From Coriobacteriaceae bacterium (GTDB lineage Bacteria > Actinomycetota > Coriobacteriia > Anaerosomatales > SLCP01): a DNA stretch of 8,618 bases. The stretch is taken from NCBI GenBank assembly GCA_003563465.1, contig PWVH01000126.1, forward strand, positions 1-8,618. Reading direction: 5' to 3'. Within the stretch, counting starts at the first letter, position 1, and every line of letters starts with the position of its first letter. The notes under the pieces were generated by a model. That model searched no databases. It saw only the letters and a list, made by a program, of their open reading frames with translations, and was not told the origin of the DNA. The translations under genes were made by a program, and so were the position numbers. This document shows positions 1 through 6,870 of this stretch, piece by piece.

Positions 1-282
1 AAGGCCCTCGGGCATCGTCGGAACCTTGACCACGATGTTTTCGTGCAACGCCGCAAGCTCGACGCCCTCAGCCACTATCTCGTCTCGGGTGAGCGTCACC
101 GTCTCAGCAGAGACTGGCCCGTCGACGATGTCGCAGATGCGAACGACGTGCTGATGGAAATCGGCAAGCTTGCCGCCTTCACGAGAGTAGAGGGAGGGGT
201 TGGTGGTGACACCGGATAGCACACCCCAGCTCGCCGCCTCCTCGATCTCGGATATGTTGGCGGTATCCAAGAAGAACTTCAC
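1..282 (-). CDS. Transaldolase / fructose-6-phosphate aldolase family protein, N-terminal part (cut by window edge)
   Basis: This is the first 94 codons of a small class I aldolase of the TalC/FsaA type, whose members are usually about 215 residues. The remaining part lies to the left of base 1. It begins MKFFLDTANISEIEEA and carries the early barrel Asp at residue 6, the GVTTNPSL motif at 24-31, and VVKVPTM at 84-90. Lys86 of that last motif matches the Schiff-base lysine of the family. Known members either transfer dihydroxyacetone between sugar phosphates in the non-oxidative pentose phosphate pathway or cleave fructose 6-phosphate. The fragment cannot separate these activities. The start is GTG, with GAGG four bases upstream and AAGGAA further out. 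It follows the 2-phosphoglycerate kinase gene by 49 bases on the same strand, so it is probably the distal gene of that operon, although a separate promoter cannot be excluded. Confidence 0.93.
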   Translation of the reverse strand, partial: MKFFLDTANISEIEEAASWGVLSGVTTNPSLYSREGGKLADFHQHVVRICDIVDGPVSAETVTLTRDEIVAEGVELAALHENIVVKVPTMPEGL

Positions 283-331
283 TGTGCCTCGCTTCCTTCT
301 AAGTCATCGTGCCCGAACGTGACGCAACGTC

Positions 332-1243
332 TCACTCATCGACAAGCACGAGGTTGACGACGTGTTCTAGCGTATCGGCCACCGTCTGATCGAGCTGGTG
401 GCTGTGAATGACCGGGATGTGGTGCTCCCGGGCTAGATCCTCTATGTAATGGCCCAGCATCCGGATGTTCGCGAAGTTCGCACGGTACCGCTCGAACGGC
501 CGGAGCCCGTCTGTTTGAACCTCGCGTATGTAGAAGTGGCTGCGATGAGCGTCTTCGTCTTCGACGGCGATGACTATCTGCACCACCCGGGCATCGGGAA
601 AGTCCGCAGACTCTATATAGCCCGGAACCAGATGCACGCCTTCGATGACAAGGCTCACGCCCTCCCTCATGCTCCGCTCAATGAGCGCCTTCACCCCTGT
701 CGCGACGACGGCGGCCTGCTCGCGGAATCCGACTACTACGGGGTTGGCTCCATGAGGTGTCGGAACTCTCAGACTGCGCCACGCATCGAAGGCACTCTCG
801 TGCAGTGCGGGCATGAGGTCTTGCGTAAAGATACCACGCATTACCTCCCTGATGGAATCCGTCGATACGAAACGCGTTATGCCGAGGCGGTGCGCCACCT
901 CGGCGGCGATCGTGGATTTTCCCACACCTGTCGTGCCGCCAATGAGTATGATCACCGGCGAATCAAGCTTGCTCATCGCCGCAAGACGCCGGTAACGGTC
1001 GGCGAACTCGGGAGTCGTCATTCTTTCTAGATACTCTTCGGCGAGGTCCTTGAGCCGGTTCATGGTGATGGAGAGCTCGCCTCGGTTGCGCAGGTCGTTC
1101 TGAATGGCCTCGGCCACCTCGTACGCCATGCTCGGCGGCAGGCCCGTGGCCGTGAACGACTGAGCAAGCAGGCCTTTGGAGAAAGGCAATCCGTGGCGCT
1201 TGTCGGAAAGGGTGATGGTCTTGGTCTTGGGCACCGTCGTCAC
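332..1243 (-). CDS. 2-phosphoglycerate kinase with N-terminal ATP-cone-like domain
   Basis: The product is a cytoplasmic 303-residue kinase expected to convert 2-phosphoglycerate and ATP to 2,3-diphosphoglycerate, the first step of cyclic 2,3-diphosphoglycerate synthesis. Residues 8-70 resemble an ATP-cone regulatory domain, as found at the N terminus of archaeal 2-phosphoglycerate kinases (KRHGLPFSKGLLAQS, then a helix and NRLKDLAEEYL). The kinase domain begins near residue 96 with a Walker A loop, GGTTGVGKST, at 102-111. STDSIREVMR follows at 127-136, and LVIEGVHLVPG at 198-208 is a probable Walker B or substrate region. The length matches the archaeal enzyme (about 300 residues). The GTG start overlaps the stop of the upstream synthetase gene as GTGA, with AGAGG three bases upstream inside that gene. 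The adjoining synthetase strongly supports this assignment over a generic P-loop kinase. Activity itself is inferred. Confidence 0.9.
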   Translation of the reverse strand: MTTVPKTKTITLSDKRHGLPFSKGLLAQSFTATGLPPSMAYEVAEAIQNDLRNRGELSITMNRLKDLAEEYLERMTTPEFADRYRRLAAMSKLDSPVIILIGGTTGVGKSTIAAEVAHRLGITRFVSTDSIREVMRGIFTQDLMPALHESAFDAWRSLRVPTPHGANPVVVGFREQAAVVATGVKALIERSMREGVSLVIEGVHLVPGYIESADFPDARVVQIVIAVEDEDAHRSHFYIREVQTDGLRPFERYRANFANIRMLGHYIEDLAREHHIPVIHSHQLDQTVADTLEHVVNLVLVDE

Positions 1244-2583
1244 GCACCTCTGACAGAGCCGCGATCCATAGCGAGCCTGGACGCTTCGTCCAATGCGTCG
1301 TCGAGATCTTCACCGTCGACGAGAACGGGGACGTTGTCGCATAGCACGGTCGGCACGCCCGCTTCCTCGCCTGCCCCGGCCACCACATCGATCGCGGCGG
1401 CTTTCAGCTCCGTGAGTAGCAGGTCGTACTGACCCGCGTGCCGGACCATGTCTTGCCTGAGCAGTTGGCGATTCGAAAGGTGCGGGCTGGCCCCTACCAC
1501 AGTGCATCCATGTTCGCTCTCGAGATGACCGGCGAGCTTGCCGAGCACCCCCTCCGGGGCCGTGGTCGCGAAGAACACGCGCGCTCCCTCAACCGGCTCT
1601 ATCGGCGACGGCCGAAACGTCGTTACCGCCACGGGTATCCCAGGTCGAATCTCCCGGACTGCCGCAAGCACCGCAGCTACCTCCTCTTCCGACGCGTTCG
1701 GCTCCTCGGCAGTAGCTAAGACGACCGCATCGGCCCGGCCCAGACGGTACGGTCCGAAGTAGTCGCGCACGTAGGTCAGTCCACGACCGGCGCCCACTAC
1801 GAGTACCGTCGCGTCAGCGTGAACGGGCGGAATCGCAGCTCCGGAGCCCTCGAGCACGAGCAGTTCCTTGCCGAGGGAGTCTGCAAGCCGTGCCCCCTCT
1901 GCCACGTTGCTGAAGAAGGTCTCTCCGGCCATGCCTCCGCCGCAGCGACGGCAGCCCACCGTGGTAACACGGCTCATGACCGCATCCTCGTAGTTGTCCG
2001 AAGAAGCGTGCTTGCCTTGCCGGGCGAGTTCTATCAAGTCCGGTGTAGTGAGTGCGACCTCATCACCACGAATGAGTTCGGGTTCGCTCGGTCCTCCACG
2101 ACCCATCGCCAGGACCACTATGTCCCGCCCTTGGGCCTTCAGATGCCGGGCCAGATAGGCGGATACTGCCGTCTTGCCCACACGTTTCCCGGTGCCTATG
2201 AGACCCAGTGTCGGAGTATGGGTTCGCTGGCGAGTGTTTGGAGGCGAGAAATGGAAGTCCGCTCCCCGGTACTCGACTCCACGCGCGAGAGCTATTCCGG
2301 CAAGCCGGAACCTGTCCGACGATGTGACGATCGGTTCGTCGGAAAGATCGACCACCGCCGCCGGCTCGTAGCGCTCTATGGCCGCGGCTAGCGCCTCCTC
2401 GGCAGTTTCGGCAGTGACCAGCGGGACGCCGTAGGTATCGTGTCCCGAGTCGAGGTCGACCTTTTCCGTGCCGCCAAGGAACGCCGCCGCGACGACATCG
2501 TGTTCGCCGCCGAGCGCCGCTAGCGCGAAACGCACGACAGGCGGATAGTGCTCCCCGTCTATGAGCGCGACCACTCGCATCAT
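1240..2583 (-). CDS. Cyclic 2,3-diphosphoglycerate synthetase
   Basis: This 447-residue cytoplasmic enzyme is expected to use ATP to close 2,3-diphosphoglycerate into cyclic 2,3-diphosphoglycerate by forming an intramolecular phosphoanhydride. It starts MMRVVALIDGEHYPPVV, typical of the family. A P-loop lies at 130-139 (GTGKRVGKTA), followed by VVLAMGRGGPSEPE at 156-169. A Cys-Arg-Arg-Cys-Gly cluster sits at 211-215 (CRRCGGGMAGET), and LVLEGSGAAIPPVHADA at 242-258 completes the nucleotide-binding core. Length agrees with archaeal enzymes of about 460 residues. An in-frame TTG at 2613 would add ten residues inside the upstream gene. I prefer ATG at 2583 because GGAGG lies seven bases before it and the ATG overlaps the phosphoesterase stop as ATGA; a second ATG directly follows. 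The 2-phosphoglycerate kinase gene overlaps its 3' end. Together the two genes encode the whole known cDPG pathway. Confidence 0.92.
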   Translation of the reverse strand: MMRVVALIDGEHYPPVVRFALAALGGEHDVVAAAFLGGTEKVDLDSGHDTYGVPLVTAETAEEALAAAIERYEPAAVVDLSDEPIVTSSDRFRLAGIALARGVEYRGADFHFSPPNTRQRTHTPTLGLIGTGKRVGKTAVSAYLARHLKAQGRDIVVLAMGRGGPSEPELIRGDEVALTTPDLIELARQGKHASSDNYEDAVMSRVTTVGCRRCGGGMAGETFFSNVAEGARLADSLGKELLVLEGSGAAIPPVHADATVLVVGAGRGLTYVRDYFGPYRLGRADAVVLATAEEPNASEEEVAAVLAAVREIRPGIPVAVTTFRPSPIEPVEGARVFFATTAPEGVLGKLAGHLESEHGCTVVGASPHLSNRQLLRQDMVRHAGQYDLLLTELKAAAIDVVAGAGEEAGVPTVLCDNVPVLVDGEDLDDALDEASRLAMDRGSVRGA

Positions 2584-3374
2584 ACCGGCGCCTCCGACAT
2601 CTCCGGACGCCAACGGCAGTAGCGTCTATGCACATCACGAAAGTCCGCCACGCACTCCGGCTCGGTGAACGGTTCCTTCAACATGACCAGAACACGAGCC
2701 ATGTCGTGGACTTCGATGATGTTGTAACAGGGACGGACCTTGCCGCGCAGACGGTGCGAACAGGCCGTCCCGGCGTTCACGATCAGCATGTCCTCGAGTC
2801 TCCATACGTTGGGCACGTGCTTGTGACCGCAGAGCACGACATCGGTCCCGCAGTTGGAGAGCACGCGCAACAGGTCACCGGCATCGTAGACGATGTTGCG
2901 TTCGCGCCCCGTACCGGGCACGGGCACGAGATGGTGGTGCATACAGACCACCTTGAACTCTTCCGGCTCGCTGAAACGCTCCTCTATCCATCGGTAGCGC
3001 TCGCGTCCGACTCGACCGCTGTCGAGATCGGGTTCGGACGAGTCGATGCCGAGAAAACGCATTTCGTCGACGATCAGCTCGCTGCTCCGGGCTCCCATGA
3101 GTTCGGTGAAGTGCTCGTCGCCGACGTTTCGGGAATCGTGGTTGCCCATCAGCACAAGGCGGTTCGGGCACTTCAGACGGTCGAGCAGGCGTTGTGCTTG
3201 CTTGAACTCCTGCCTGAAGCCCATGTCTGTCAGGTCTCCCGTGACGACCACGACATCCGGACTCAACTCGTTCAGTTCGTCCATCACGCGTGTCGCGAGG
3301 CTCGGGATGTGATAGCGCGATCCGCAGTGCAGATCCGAGATATGCGCTATGACGAAAGGTGTACCCTGCTTCAC
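2580..3374 (-). CDS. Calcineurin-like metallophosphoesterase (Icc/CpdA-like)
   Basis: The product is a 264-residue soluble protein with the complete dinuclear metal signature of calcineurin-like phosphoesterases. The motifs are HISDLHCGS (Asp14, His16), TGDLTD (Asp47), MGNHD (Asn78, His79), CMHHHLVP (His146-148) and LCGHKHVPN (His184, His186). No signal peptide or membrane segment is visible, so it should act in the cytoplasm. Members hydrolyse phosphodiesters or phosphomonoesters, including cyclic nucleotides, and the substrate cannot be read from sequence. The gene sits 20 bases after sppA, with AAGGAGG four bases before its GTG start, and its stop overlaps the synthetase start. That coupling suggests, but does not show, a role in cleaving cDPG or 2,3-diphosphoglycerate. 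A general cyclic-nucleotide or housekeeping phosphatase role remains possible. Confidence 0.88.
   Translation of the reverse strand: MKQGTPFVIAHISDLHCGSRYHIPSLATRVMDELNELSPDVVVVTGDLTDMGFRQEFKQAQRLLDRLKCPNRLVLMGNHDSRNVGDEHFTELMGARSSELIVDEMRFLGIDSSEPDLDSGRVGRERYRWIEERFSEPEEFKVVCMHHHLVPVPGTGRERNIVYDAGDLLRVLSNCGTDVVLCGHKHVPNVWRLEDMLIVNAGTACSHRLRGKVRPCYNIIEVHDMARVLVMLKEPFTEPECVADFRDVHRRYCRWRPEMSEAPV
2591..2595 (-). promoter_or_regulatory. Ribosome binding site deciding the cDPG synthetase start
   Basis: GGAGG on the minus strand lies seven bases upstream of the ATG at 2583, within the last codons of the phosphoesterase gene. It favours that ATG over the upstream TTG at 2613. The ATGA stop/start overlap suggests translational coupling. 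Confidence 0.75.
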
Positions 3375-3394
3375 GGTTCCTCCTTGCCGGCTTC

Positions 3395-4399
3395 TTACCT
3401 GGGCAGCGTCCGGCGCATCGCATCGGCGTCGAGCGAGAGTGCGTCTAGACCTGGAAAGCGACTAGCGAAACCGATCAGGGCTCGGAGCAGGTCGGTGTAG
3501 TCCCGCTCGCGATAGATGACGACCCTCGGCTCGCCCACTATCCCGCCGAGTTCCGCAGCTCTGTCCAGCGCGTCGTTGAACGTGCCGAGGGAGTCCACAA
3601 GGCCCATCTCCTTGGCCTGAATGCCAGACCATACCCACCCGGTCGCCATCTCTTCGACCTCTTCTTCAGGCAGATTGCGGCCCTCGGCGACTATGCGCAC
3701 GAACTCACGGTAGGCGATATCGACCTGCTCTTGGAAGAGCGCGGTTTCGGTTTCGGTGAGGCTGCGCCACGGACTGCCGACGTCCTTGTACTCTCCGGCG
3801 GTGATGACCGTGAACTTGATGCCCAGCTTGTCCAGCAACTCCTCTACGTTGGGAATCTCCGCTATGACACCTATACTTCCCACAGCCGAGGTCGGAGCTG
3901 CGATTATCTCGTCGCACTGCGTGGCCACCATGTACGCGCCGGATGCTCCGACATCACCTATGCTCACGACGACAGGCTTCTCGACTCGAGCCATCTCCAT
4001 CGATATCTCCTGAGAGGCGGCGACCGTCCCCCCGGGAGAGTCCACGCGGATCACTATCGCTCTGACCGATGGATCCTCCTCGGCCCGTTGTATCTGATCG
4101 ACGAAGCGCTCGGGGGTGATGATCCCGTCGTATATGGAGCCCGTGCCGGCGATGATCCCGTCGAGGTGGATGAGAGCCACCGCATCACCGGACACCCATC
4201 TTGTAGGACGGCTGTCGAGAACTGAGACGAAAGTCAAGGCCGAGCATGCGAACGCCGCGAAAAGCAACACGGCCACCGCGCCGATGAACCATCTCCAACC
4301 CGCGCTCGATCGCTGCGCGCCCGCGCCGCCCTCACCCGTAAGCGACGGCGAATCGTCTGGGACGTCTTGCCTGGCAGACCTGGTGCCCTGTTCTTCCAT
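3395..4399 (-). CDS. sppA: Signal peptide peptidase SppA, membrane-anchored serine protease
   Basis: This short-form SppA of 334 residues is expected to degrade cleaved signal peptides in the membrane using a Ser-Lys dyad. A hydrophilic N-terminal tail of about 35 residues precedes one hydrophobic segment at about 36-61 (WRWFIGAVAVLLFAAFACS), after which the catalytic domain faces outward. DSPGGTV lies at 120-126. The nucleophile is Ser153 in GDVGASGAYM, and the general base is Lys205 in AGEYKDVGSPWR; spacing between them agrees with the Bacillus enzyme. I place the start at ATG 4399, which has GGAGG six bases upstream. A GTG at 4414 in the same frame would add five residues but has no ribosome binding site. 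It appears to be the first gene of the minus-strand operon, downstream of a possible promoter near 4458-4487. A functional link to the cDPG genes is not obvious. Confidence 0.93.
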   Translation of the reverse strand: MEEQGTRSARQDVPDDSPSLTGEGGAGAQRSSAGWRWFIGAVAVLLFAAFACSALTFVSVLDSRPTRWVSGDAVALIHLDGIIAGTGSIYDGIITPERFVDQIQRAEEDPSVRAIVIRVDSPGGTVAASQEISMEMARVEKPVVVSIGDVGASGAYMVATQCDEIIAAPTSAVGSIGVIAEIPNVEELLDKLGIKFTVITAGEYKDVGSPWRSLTETETALFQEQVDIAYREFVRIVAEGRNLPEEEVEEMATGWVWSGIQAKEMGLVDSLGTFNDALDRAAELGGIVGEPRVVIYRERDYTDLLRALIGFASRFPGLDALSLDADAMRRTLPR

Positions 4400-4405
4400 G
4401 AGGTT

Positions 4406-4410
4406 CCTCC
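4406..4410 (-). promoter_or_regulatory. Ribosome binding site deciding the sppA start
   Basis: GGAGG on the minus strand lies six bases before the ATG at 4399. It falls downstream of the alternative GTG at 4414, which has no comparable purine-rich site. Confidence 0.7.
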
Positions 4411-4457
4411 GCACAATGAGCGTGTCGGGCGACGACGATGGAGTGGCGGTGACTGAT

Positions 4458-4487
4458 ATATTCCCCGACCAGAGCAGGACCGGTCAA
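4458..4487 (-). promoter_or_regulatory. Possible promoter for the sppA-phosphoesterase-cDPG operon
   Basis: In the 147-base gap between thrB and sppA, the minus strand reads TTGACC (4487-4482), an 18-base spacer, then GAATAT (4463-4458). The -35 element is good and the -10 is weak; the adjacent AT-rich stretch allows other registers. The 8-bp palindrome GACCGGTC (4478-4485) overlaps the -35 and could be an operator, though such short palindromes occur by chance in GC-rich DNA. Otherwise nothing is recognised in this gap. Confidence 0.4.
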
Positions 4488-4546
4488 CAGGCGGGTGTAC
4501 GGCATGGGTGAGTGACCTCGACCATCCAAGCCAGATAGGGCTGGTC

Positions 4547-5470
4547 CTAGACCACCCGGCGGACCGCTCCGATGCGATCGATTCCCGATACCGAAGGGGG
4601 GTGGCGAGCCTCCGATTCGCCAATGACCGGCGCGACTGTCGCAGCTACCTCGAGTGCGGCCGACAAGGCAGAGTCATCGTCTGAAGCGGCGACAAGACCG
4701 ACGACCGTGGGACCCGCGCCAGAAAGCACGGCACCGACCGCACCTGCCCCGATAAGCGCTTCGCGTACTTGCGCGAGATCTGGAACCGCCATCTGCCGAT
4801 AGGGCTCGTGTATGCGGTCCGCAAGACCGGCGCTAAGCGCCTCGATGTCCCCGAGTGCCATGCCTGCGGCGAGCAACCCGGCTCTGCCGCTGCTGAACGC
4901 AGCATCCGCGTGAGGGACTTCCGGGGGGAGCAACGCCCTGGACTCTGTAGTGGCAAGAGGAGCCGCAGCGCGTAGGATCACGGCAGCCAGCCCCGTGGCT
5001 GGATCGACCCTTACGCACCTGGGCTCGTGGTCGCGCCAGCACAGAGTGAATCCACCGAGCAGAGCTGCAGCCACGTTGTCGGGATGCCCTTCGAGTTCGT
5101 CACCGAGAACAAGCATCTCGTCAGAGGACAGCCCGGCGTCGACCAGTCTGTCGGCAAGCAACAGTCCGCCTACGATGGCCGCCGCAGACGAGCCCAGTCC
5201 CTCACCACAGGGTATGGCGTTCTCGCAGCGGATGCTTGCGGCGAGATCGGGACGACCTGCTTCGCCGAATACGCGCGCCATCGCTCTGGCAACATCGTTG
5301 TCCGCTCCGCTGGACAGCGTGTTCGCGCCCTCGCCATTCACCTCGACCGACCAATCCTCGGCGAGATTGGCGAAGAACCGATTGTGAAGGCTTAGGGCGA
5401 GCCCGAAGGAATCGAAGCCGGAACCGAGGTTGGCACTAGTTGCTGGAACGATGGCGCTTGCCGTTCTCAC
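4547..5470 (-). CDS. thrB: Homoserine kinase
   Basis: This 307-residue GHMP-family kinase phosphorylates L-homoserine with ATP to O-phosphohomoserine, the substrate of threonine synthase. The N-terminal GHMP motif is IVPATSANLGSGFDSFGLAL at 7-26. The ATP loop is EGLGSSAAAIVGG at 90-102. The substrate-side motif GHPDNVAAALLGG is at 128-140 and the C-terminal LSGAGPTV at 249-256. The residue before GLGSS is Glu90, where many homologues have Arg or Ser; this may be lineage variation. The open frame extends upstream into hom. I choose the GTG at 5470 because AGGAG lies seven bases before it and the protein then begins directly before the conserved PATSANLGSGFD. It follows hom by 10 bases, so the two should be cotranscribed. 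No threonine synthase gene follows. Confidence 0.95.
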   Translation of the reverse strand: MRTASAIVPATSANLGSGFDSFGLALSLHNRFFANLAEDWSVEVNGEGANTLSSGADNDVARAMARVFGEAGRPDLAASIRCENAIPCGEGLGSSAAAIVGGLLLADRLVDAGLSSDEMLVLGDELEGHPDNVAAALLGGFTLCWRDHEPRCVRVDPATGLAAVILRAAAPLATTESRALLPPEVPHADAAFSSGRAGLLAAGMALGDIEALSAGLADRIHEPYRQMAVPDLAQVREALIGAGAVGAVLSGAGPTVVGLVAASDDDSALSAALEVAATVAPVIGESEARHPPSVSGIDRIGAVRRVV

Positions 5471-5480
5471 AACTGCGCTC

Positions 5481-6767
5481 CTAGAATTCTTCCACGCGCA
5501 GCATGGTGCCGATCGACTCGACCACGTCGAGCACCTCGATCTCGGAAAGAGCCGCGAGCACGGCGTGTTCGGTCGCGCGATGGGTGACATAGACGATCTC
5601 TGCGGTAGGCGCGTCGTCGGTCTTTTGGATGACGCTGGCCAGCGACACGCCGTGATCGCCGAACACCTTCGCGACGGAGGCAAGAACGCCGGGACGGTCT
5701 AGGACGAGCATCCGGAGATAGTAGGCGGTCTCGAGGTCTCCGATGTCACGCACCGGCAACTCCTCGTTGCACGTGCAGCCGACGAGACCGAGGCATCCGC
5801 TCCTGATGTGACGTGCCACCTCGATCACGTCGCCTACGACGGCACTCGCCGCGGGCAGGGAACCGGCGCCTTCGCCGAAGAACATCGTCTCGCCGACCGC
5901 ATCGCCTACGACATAGATGGCGTTGTAGACACCGTTTACGCTCGCAAGCGGATGACTCATCGGAATCATCGTGGGATGGACACGGATGTCGATGCCGCTG
6001 TCAGTACGGGACGCAATGGCGAGGAGCTTGACCGCGTAGCCCATCTCGGCTGCATAGGATATGTCACCTGGAGTTAGCGAGCGGATGCCCTCTGCAGGAA
6101 CATCGGACATTACCACACGGCTGTTGAAGGCGATCGAGGCGAGAATCGAAATCTTGGCGGCTGCGTCGTGACCGTCGACATCCGCCGTGGGATCGGCCTC
6201 TGCGAAGCCCTTGTTCTGGGCCTCAGCCAGCGCCGAATGGTAATCGAGACCGTCTTCGGCCATTCTGGTGAGCATGTAGTTCGTCGTCCCATTCACTATG
6301 CCCATGACACTCGTGATCTCGTTGGACACCAAGCAGTGCTTAAGCGGACTGATGATCGGGATACCTCCGCCGACCGACGCCTCAAAAGCTATGTCCACAC
6401 CGCTGGAAGCCGCGGCTTCCATCACCTCTTGACCGTGGGTCGCCATGAGCGCCTTGTTGGCAGTGACCACGCTCTTGCCCGCTGATAGCGCCGCGAGGAC
6501 CAACTCGCGTGCCGCACCGGTGCCACCGATGAGCTCGATCACGATGTCGATGTCTGGATTCTCGATAAGCTCGGTGGCGTCTTCCGTGAACGACGCCTCT
6601 GACAGGCCGAGGCGCCGCGCACACTCTGGATCGCGATCGACGAAGCGAGTGAGCGCCACCTCGACCCCTGCGCGACGACGGAAGTCCTCGCCGTGACGCT
6701 GGAAGATCTCCACGACGCCGGAGCCGACTGTGCCAAGGCCGATAAGGCCTACTTTCACGGTACGCAT
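5481..6767 (-). CDS. hom: Homoserine dehydrogenase with C-terminal ACT domain
   Basis: The 428-residue enzyme reduces aspartate semialdehyde to homoserine using NAD(P)H, the branch point to threonine and methionine. The Rossmann motif GLIGLGTVGSGV is at 7-18, and TANKALMATHG at 102-112. The catalytic core has NGTTNYML at 159-166 and DPTADVDGHDAAAK at 192-205, Lys205 matching the catalytic lysine. Residues from about 349 to 421 form an ACT domain (LRMLVLDRPGVLASVAKVF), which in this family usually mediates feedback control by threonine. The length is typical of monofunctional enzymes, with no aspartokinase fused. The ATG start has GGAGG six bases upstream. It heads a hom-thrB pair and is transcribed away from the plus-strand membrane gene. 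A hairpin-forming inverted repeat lies in its short leader. Confidence 0.96.
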   Translation of the reverse strand: MRTVKVGLIGLGTVGSGVVEIFQRHGEDFRRRAGVEVALTRFVDRDPECARRLGLSEASFTEDATELIENPDIDIVIELIGGTGAARELVLAALSAGKSVVTANKALMATHGQEVMEAAASSGVDIAFEASVGGGIPIISPLKHCLVSNEITSVMGIVNGTTNYMLTRMAEDGLDYHSALAEAQNKGFAEADPTADVDGHDAAAKISILASIAFNSRVVMSDVPAEGIRSLTPGDISYAAEMGYAVKLLAIASRTDSGIDIRVHPTMIPMSHPLASVNGVYNAIYVVGDAVGETMFFGEGAGSLPAASAVVGDVIEVARHIRSGCLGLVGCTCNEELPVRDIGDLETAYYLRMLVLDRPGVLASVAKVFGDHGVSLASVIQKTDDAPTAEIVYVTHRATEHAVLAALSEIEVLDVVESIGTMLRVEEF

Positions 6768-6791
6768 GGAAGCCCTCCGGATCGAATAGGT

Positions 6792-6817
6792 AGACCGAGC
6801 TTGCCCTTCGCCGGTCT
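6792..6817 (-). promoter_or_regulatory. Inverted repeat in the hom leader
   Basis: The 6-bp arms agaccg (6792-6797) and cggtct (6812-6817) are perfect reverse complements around a 14-base centre. The stem can be extended by two more pairs with one bulged base. On the minus strand it would form a hairpin in the hom leader, about 25 bases before the start codon. There is no following T-run, so it is not an ordinary terminator. Control of hom translation or mRNA stability is a guess. Confidence 0.4.
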
Positions 6818-6835
6818 CGGGGTATTGTACCCGAG
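6816..6835. promoter_or_regulatory. Near-perfect palindrome with possible back-to-back promoter elements
   Basis: The 20-base site CTCGGGGTATTGTACCCGAG is an inverted repeat broken only by one extra G and a three-base centre. On the minus strand it contains TACAAT (6829-6824), a good -10 for hom, although the -35 position reads only ATCCGT. On the plus strand it contains TATTGT (6823-6828), preceded by TTGCCC (6801-6806) at 16 bases, a reasonable promoter for the membrane gene. A regulator bound here could control both divergent genes. Confidence 0.45.
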
Positions 6836-6870
6836 TCGCAACGCTGACGGATGCGCCGTGACTGCGATGT

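Noticed and set aside
283..331. Small inverted repeat (GACG-TTG-CGTC on the minus strand) between the kinase and aldolase genes
   Set aside because: Only four base pairs with no T-run; too weak to call a terminator.
449..1030. 193-codon plus-strand open frame over the 2-phosphoglycerate kinase gene
   Set aside because: It lies antisense to the kinase domain, its sequence is low in hydrophobic core patterns, and no ribosome binding site or family is recognisable.
2584..2613. TTG start at 2613 for the cDPG synthetase
   Set aside because: It would add ten non-conserved residues inside the upstream gene. The ATG at 2583 has a well-spaced GGAGG and an ATGA overlap.
2628..3500. 290-codon plus-strand open frame antisense to the phosphoesterase gene
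   Set aside because: The opposite strand encodes a protein with all phosphoesterase motifs. This frame has no recognisable domain and is a typical antisense shadow in GC-rich DNA.
5471..5683. 71-codon upstream extension of thrB
   Set aside because: It lies fully within the hom C-terminal ACT domain in another frame, and the conserved GHMP N terminus begins right after the GTG at 5470.
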